DNA of 10,726 nt from Actinomycetes bacterium (GTDB taxonomy: Bacteria; Actinomycetota; Actinomycetes; Actinomycetales; Microbacteriaceae), in NCBI GenBank assembly GCA_023390155.1, contig JAEWDJ010000078.1, forward strand, positions 1 to 10,726, in the 5' to 3' direction. Below, one piece after another: positions 7,124 to 10,726 of this stretch (position 1 is its first letter; every line of letters begins with the position of its first letter). The position numbers and the translations under genes were made by a program. Under the pieces are notes generated by a model that worked only from the letters and a program-made list of their open reading frames with translations, was not told where the DNA came from and made no database searches.

Positions 7124-7977
7124 CGCCGGCGGTGGCACTGGGCGCCGGCGTCTGGATCGCCACGGCGGTCGCCGTCGTGGGCGGGTTCGGGCTGCTGATC
7201 GGCTCCTTCCTCAACGTCGTGGCCTACCGCGTCCCGGCGGGGCTCAGTGTCGTGCGGCCGCGGAGCGCGTGCCCGGGGTGCGGCGCCCAGATCCGCGCGT
7301 GGGACAACATCCCGGTCGTGTCCTGGCTGGTCCTCCGCGGTCGCTGCCGTGATTGCGCGCAGCCGATCTCCGTCAGGTATCCCTTGGTGGAGGCGGTGAC
7401 CGGCGCGTTCTTCGTCGTCGTCGCCCTGCGGTTCGCCCCGGCCGTGCTCGATGCGCAGAGCCTCGTGGGCGCGTACGCGGGGCTCCTCGAGCTGGTGGCC
7501 TTTCTGACTCTCGCGGGAGTCAGCGTCGCCCTCGCCCTCATCGACCTGGACACGCACAGACTGCCCAACGCGATCGTGTATCCCTCCGCCGTGGCGGGGA
7601 TCGTCCTGCTGAGTGGCAGCGCGCTTCTCGCCGGGGACCCGGCCGCCCTGCTGTCCGGCGGAATCGGCATGGTCGGGCTGTTCCTCGTGTACCTCGTGAT
7701 CGCGCTGGCCGCGCCGCGAGGGATGGGCTTCGGCGACGTGAAGCTCGCCGGGGTCCTCGGGCTGTTCCTCGGCTACCTCGGCGTCGGCCCCCTCCTGGTG
7801 GGCGGCTTCGCAGCGTTCCTCCTGGGAGGGCTCTTCGGGGTCGCGCTCGTGATCGTCCGGCGCGGTGGCTCGCGCGGGATCGCGTTCGGCCCGTGGATGC
7901 TCGCGGGGGCCTGGATCGGCGTCTTCTTCGGCGACGCCCTGTGGAACTGGTATCTGACCCTGGTCGTCCAGGGCTGA
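7120..7977 (+). CDS. pilD: Prepilin peptidase / N-methyltransferase PilD
   Basis: Membrane aspartic protease (285 residues) that removes the leader from prepilins at the Gly|Phe/Leu/Val junction and N-methylates the new N-terminus. The N-terminal segment has the family motif GSFLNVVAYRVP. Two zinc-type cysteine pairs follow, C51/C54 (CPGC) and C76/C79 (CRDC). The two catalytic aspartates of the type IV prepilin peptidase family are present: D142 in LIDLDTHRLPN and D206 in GFGDVKL. Several hydrophobic segments cover the rest, with length as expected. The GTG at 7120 is chosen because it overlaps the previous stop as GTGA and lies seven bases after GGAG. With Cys pairs retained, the enzyme should be bifunctional. 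It sits between its minor-pilin substrates and the pilMNO genes, so one operon supplies both enzyme and substrates. Confidence 0.95.
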   Translation: MTPAVALGAGVWIATAVAVVGGFGLLIGSFLNVVAYRVPAGLSVVRPRSACPGCGAQIRAWDNIPVVSWLVLRGRCRDCAQPISVRYPLVEAVTGAFFVVVALRFAPAVLDAQSLVGAYAGLLELVAFLTLAGVSVALALIDLDTHRLPNAIVYPSAVAGIVLLSGSALLAGDPAALLSGGIGMVGLFLVYLVIALAAPRGMGFGDVKLAGVLGLFLGYLGVGPLLVGGFAAFLLGGLFGVALVIVRRGGSRGIAFGPWMLAGAWIGVFFGDALWNWYLTLVVQG

Positions 7978-7992
7978 CGGAAGGACAACGGG

Positions 7993-9042
7993 ATGGGATC
8001 CACGGTCGTCGGAATCGACATCGGCAGCGCATCGGTGCGTGCGGTGGAGCTGCGGGATGCGACGAAGGCTCGTCCGACGCTCCTGCGCTACATCGAGCTC
8101 CCGCTCCCGGAAGGGTCTGCGAGCCGGGGCGAGGTCCTGGAGCCGAACACGGTCGCGGCCACGCTCAAGCGGGTGTGGAAGCAGGGGGGCTTCACCAGTC
8201 GCAACGTGGTGCTCGGGATGGGCAACCAGCGGGTCCTCGCCCGCGACCTGACGGTGCCGAAGATGTCGCTGCGCCGCATCCGCGAGTCGCTCCCGTTCAC
8301 GGTCCAGGACCTCCTCCCCGTTCCGGCCGGCGAGGCGATCCTCGACTTCTACCCCGTGGCCGAGGCGACGACGGAATCCGGTCCGGTGGTCAACGGCCTC
8401 CTCGTCGCCGCCATCAAGGACGCGGTCCTCGCGAACGTCAAGGCCACGCGGCTGGCCGGGCTGACGACAGTCGACGTCGACCTCATCCCGTTCGCGCTGA
8501 GCCGCGTACTGCTCACCCGCCAGAACGTGGCGGGCACGGCGGCGCTCATCGCGATCGGCGCCGACACCACGTGCGTGCTCATCGCGAAGGACGGCGTGCC
8601 GCAGTTCGTCCGGATCATCCCCACCGGCGGCGGCGAGCTCACCCGTGCGCTCCGGGCCGAGCTGGACATCGACGAGGCCAGCGCTGAGCGCATCAAGCTG
8701 AGCCTCGGCCTGGCGTCCACCGTCGCGAGCGAGGAGGAGCAGCGCGCGGTCGAGATCATCTACCGTGTCACCGGCGAGATGCTGAGCAGCCTGCGCAACA
8801 CGATCAACTACTACGTCAACACGCGCCAGCCGGAACTCGTCGACGCCATCGTCCTCACCGGAGGGGGAGCGCAGCTGAAGGGCCTGCCCGAGGCGCTCGC
8901 CGAGATGACGCGCCTCCCGGTCTCGGTCGGCGACCCGCTGGCGGGCTTCGCGCTCTCACGCAAGCTGGACGCCGAGGATCTGCGGCGGCGTCGGAGCGGT
9001 CTGAGCGTCGCCCTCGGGCTGGCCGTGGGGAGTGCAGCATGA
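7993..9042 (+). CDS. pilM: Type IV pilus assembly protein PilM (actin-like ATPase)
   Basis: Cytoplasmic actin-fold protein (349 residues) that binds the N-terminal tail of PilN and links the ATPases and PilC to the PilN-PilO envelope complex. Visible motifs are the phosphate-1 loop VGIDIGSASVRAVEL near the N-terminus, a phosphate-2-like region IAIGADTTCVLI (about 187-198), and the adenosine-binding motif IVLTGGGAQLKGL (about 286-298). These match the PilM/FtsA group, and the length is typical. AAGGA lies seven bases before the ATG. The gene follows pilD by 15 bases and overlaps pilN by four (ATGA), as expected for partners made in fixed ratio. Confidence 0.94.
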   Translation: MGSTVVGIDIGSASVRAVELRDATKARPTLLRYIELPLPEGSASRGEVLEPNTVAATLKRVWKQGGFTSRNVVLGMGNQRVLARDLTVPKMSLRRIRESLPFTVQDLLPVPAGEAILDFYPVAEATTESGPVVNGLLVAAIKDAVLANVKATRLAGLTTVDVDLIPFALSRVLLTRQNVAGTAALIAIGADTTCVLIAKDGVPQFVRIIPTGGGELTRALRAELDIDEASAERIKLSLGLASTVASEEEQRAVEIIYRVTGEMLSSLRNTINYYVNTRQPELVDAIVLTGGGAQLKGLPEALAEMTRLPVSVGDPLAGFALSRKLDAEDLRRRRSGLSVALGLAVGSAA

Positions 9043-9701
9043 AGCAGCCGAAGGACGAGCTCCGCCTGGGCGCGGAGCCGCGGGTGGATCTCCTCCCGCC
9101 CGAGGTGCTGGCGCTGCGCCAGGGGAGAGCGACCCGGCGTGCTCTCGGGGTCGGCGTCGCGGCGGTCCTCCTCCTGACCCTCGCGGCCGTCGGCGGATCC
9201 ACGCTGCTCTCGATGTCGGCGACTCAGCAGCTCCTGACGGCGCAGAACGCGACGACCGACCTGCTCGCACAGCAGCAGAAGTATCTCGACGTGCGCAAGA
9301 TCCAGGACCAGGTGAAGGTGGTGCAGGCGGCGCAACAGGTGGGCGCATCCACCGAGATCGACTGGCGGGGCTACCTCACGAAGGTGCAGCAGACGCTCCC
9401 GCCGAACGTGACGCTCCAGACCATCACGGTCGACTCGGCCTCCCCGCTCGCCGCATACGCCCAGTCGACGGCGCCGCTGCAGGGCGCGCGCATCGCCACG
9501 CTGAGCTTCACGGCCCAGAGCCCGACGCTGCCGCAGGTCCCCTCCTGGCTCGACTCCCTCGCGGGGCTCCCCGGCTTCGTCGACGCGGTCCCCGGCTCCG
9601 TCACCCTGGACCAGCAGTCGAGCGTCTACACGGTCAACATCGTGATGCACATCGACCAGGCCGCCTACAGCGGGCGCTTCGCCGCCGAGGAGAAGAAGTG
9701 A
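9039..9701 (+). CDS. pilN: Type IV pilus assembly protein PilN
   Basis: Bitopic membrane protein (220 residues) of the alignment complex. A short cytoplasmic tail carries PRVDLLPPEV (residues 14-23). This corresponds to the conserved Asn-Leu-Leu-Pro motif by which PilN docks into PilM, with Asp in place of Asn. One transmembrane helix follows (about 35-57). Next come a Gln/Ala-rich helical, probably coiled-coil stretch (about 60-105) and a small alpha/beta domain that would pair with PilO outside the membrane. Sequence conservation is low, so identity rests mainly on topology, the tail motif and its place between pilM and pilO. GGGGAG lies six bases before the ATG. Confidence 0.88.
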   Translation: MKQPKDELRLGAEPRVDLLPPEVLALRQGRATRRALGVGVAAVLLLTLAAVGGSTLLSMSATQQLLTAQNATTDLLAQQQKYLDVRKIQDQVKVVQAAQQVGASTEIDWRGYLTKVQQTLPPNVTLQTITVDSASPLAAYAQSTAPLQGARIATLSFTAQSPTLPQVPSWLDSLAGLPGFVDAVPGSVTLDQQSSVYTVNIVMHIDQAAYSGRFAAEEKK

Positions 9702-10459
9702 TGAACACCACCAGGCTGTGGACCATCGGCGCGGTGCTCGCGATGGTCGTCATCGCGGTGCTCGGATGGGTCGTCGGAGTGCAGCCGCAACTGACCTCCG
9801 CAGCGTCGTCGGCGGCGCAGACGATGACGGTGACGGCGACCAATTCGCGCTATCAGGCGACGCTCGACAAGCTGAAGGCCGATCACGAGAAGCTCCCCGA
9901 GCTCCAGCAAGAGCTCGCGGCCCTGACGGCATCGGTTCCGGCGAGCACGGACTCCTCCTCCTTCGTGAAGGAGCTCAACGAGGTCGCCGCCGCGCGAGGA
10001 GTGACGATCACGGCACTGACGTTCTCGGACGCCGTCGGCTACAAGCCTCCCGCGGCCCCGGTGCCTGCCGCATCGTCATCGGCGCCGACCTCGACCGCGA
10101 CGCCCGCGCCCGCCGCGTCGGCGACGACGACCACAGGCACGACTCCGGCAGCGCCGGCACCCGTGACCAACCCGCTGGTGACCGCGACGAACTTCTTCGC
10201 CTCCCCGGTGCAGGTCGCGGTGACCGGCCAGCTCGCGAACGTGCTCGACTTCCTCGACGGCGCGCAGAAGGGCACCCGGTTGTTCCTGGTCACGTCGCTC
10301 TCCTCCACACCGTCGACCACCGAGGGCGCGCCCGCCGGCACCGTCGAAGCGACGATCGGCGGCTACATCTACGCCGTGTCTGCCTCGGCGCCGGCCTCGG
10401 GAAGCCCGGCGGCCCCGGCGGCGACCGGCACCGCAGCCGAGGCGAACGCCTCCAAATGA
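9701..10459 (+). CDS. pilO: Type IV pilus assembly protein PilO (with Pro/Ala/Ser/Thr linker)
   Basis: Bitopic membrane protein (252 residues) that forms heterodimers with PilN. An N-terminal transmembrane helix (about 6-26) is followed by a coiled-coil-like segment (about 40-75, including LDKLKADHEKLPELQQEL) and the start of an alpha/beta fold (about 84-110, KELNEVAAARGVTITALTF). A low-complexity insert of Pro, Ala, Ser and Thr (about 115-158) interrupts the fold. It resumes with NFFASPVQVAVTGQLANVLDFLDGAQ, and a second low-complexity tail covers about 227-252. Most PilO proteins lack such an insert, so its size is notable. GAGGAG lies eight bases before the ATG, which overlaps the pilN stop by one base; GTG 9698 is an alternative start. 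No PilP or PilQ follows, and the operon appears to end here. Confidence 0.87.
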   Translation: MNTTRLWTIGAVLAMVVIAVLGWVVGVQPQLTSAASSAAQTMTVTATNSRYQATLDKLKADHEKLPELQQELAALTASVPASTDSSSFVKELNEVAAARGVTITALTFSDAVGYKPPAAPVPAASSSAPTSTATPAPAASATTTTGTTPAAPAPVTNPLVTATNFFASPVQVAVTGQLANVLDFLDGAQKGTRLFLVTSLSSTPSTTEGAPAGTVEATIGGYIYAVSASAPASGSPAAPAATGTAAEANASK

Positions 10460-10486
10460 CCTGACCCCGCTCCCGCTCCGCCTCCC

Positions 10487-10514
10487 TTCACATCCCGCGG
10501 CCCGTTGCTACAGT
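10487..10514 (+). promoter_or_regulatory. Housekeeping-type promoter for the downstream gene
   Basis: TTCACA (10487-10492) matches five of six bases of the -35 consensus. A 16-base spacer separates it from TACAGT (10509-10514), which fits the actinobacterial TAnnnT -10. Transcription would begin near 10521, giving a leader of about 35 bases. That leader contains a small GGCCC/GGGCC hairpin (10528-10540) before the ribosome-binding site. Confidence 0.6.
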
Positions 10515-10555
10515 GGGCACCACGACGGGCCCGCCGGGCCTCTGGAGGTGCCACG

Positions 10556-10726
10556 ATGAGCGACACGACACCCAATTCCGCGTCCGCGGACACGGGGGAG
10601 CAGCGGGCGACGCCCGTCGAGCCCGCGACCGGGGCGCCGGCGTCCGCGGCGGCCGAGCCGCACGACACCGATCCGGAGGTCGTGGACCCGCCGTCGAGCC
10701 CGGTGTCCGCCCGCGGTCACGTGAAC
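10556..10726 (+). CDS. Hypothetical protein, 3' truncated, disordered acidic/Pro-Ala-rich N-terminus
   Basis: The ATG is preceded by a strong ribosome-binding site, GGAGGTG, five bases upstream. The frame stays open to the end of the window (57 codons). The visible part (MSDTTPNSASADTGEQ onward) is rich in Ala, Pro, Ser, Thr, Asp and Glu, with no hydrophobic segment or recognisable domain. This is the usual look of a disordered cytoplasmic N-terminal tail preceding a membrane or enzymatic domain in actinobacterial proteins. I do not recognise the family. It has its own promoter-like sequence and a 96-base gap after pilO, so it is probably not part of the pilus operon. Confidence 0.65.
   Translation, partial: MSDTTPNSASADTGEQRATPVEPATGAPASAAAEPHDTDPEVVDPPSSPVSARGHVN

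Noticed and set aside
10499..10531. Terminator for the pilMNO transcript formed by GGCCCG/CGGGCC
   Set aside because: The stem is only six pairs with a 21-base loop and overlaps the promoter -10 of the next gene. It is too weak to call.
1..10726. CRISPR array, tRNA or rRNA gene, insertion sequence or attachment site
   Set aside because: No regularly spaced direct repeats, tRNA cloverleaf, transposase motif or target-site duplication was seen. Nearly all of the window is accounted for by pilus genes.

Overview
The window is about 10.7 kb of high-GC DNA. All genes lie on the + strand and are tightly packed, with GTG as well as ATG starts. Codon use, the absence of PilP and PilQ, and the pilin sequence point to a monoderm high-GC actinobacterium. 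A member of the Microbacteriaceae is my best guess, an inference from remembered relatives and not from a search. The content is almost entirely one type IV pilus (T4P) locus.

Layout: (1) positions 2-2439 hold a 5'-truncated pilT (retraction ATPase) and pilC (platform protein), overlapping by one base. (2) Positions 2440-2602 are a 163-base leader with an AT-rich core and two imperfect hairpins. (3) Positions 2603-3076 encode the major pilin, followed by a perfect 15-bp stem-loop (3093-3129) that looks like a terminator or attenuator. (4) Positions 3187-7123 encode three minor pilin-like proteins: a large PilV-like one with a carboxypeptidase-regulatory/Cna-B-like domain, a PilW-like one, and a 594-residue PilX/GspK-like one lacking Glu5. 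(5) Positions 7120-7977 encode the prepilin peptidase PilD. (6) Positions 7993-10459 encode the assembly proteins PilM, PilN and PilO. (7) From 10460 a promoter-like sequence precedes the truncated start of a gene of unknown function, probably outside the pilus operon.

How they work together: PilD cleaves and methylates the prepilins. The PilM-PilN-PilO complex and PilC form the envelope platform. PilT drives disassembly and retraction. An extension ATPase (PilB) is not in the window and is probably upstream. The minor pilins would prime assembly and may display adhesive domains at the tip. No secretin is expected in a single-membrane cell, and none is present. From 3187 to 10459 neighbouring genes overlap by 1-4 bases or are 2-15 bases apart, so this stretch reads as one translationally coupled operon. 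The major pilin is set apart from it by its own leader and the downstream hairpin.

This is a recognisable system, not a new one. The less ordinary parts are the pilin leader, the post-pilin hairpin, and the two large, poorly characterised minor pilins. I found no RNA genes, mobile elements or CRISPR arrays.
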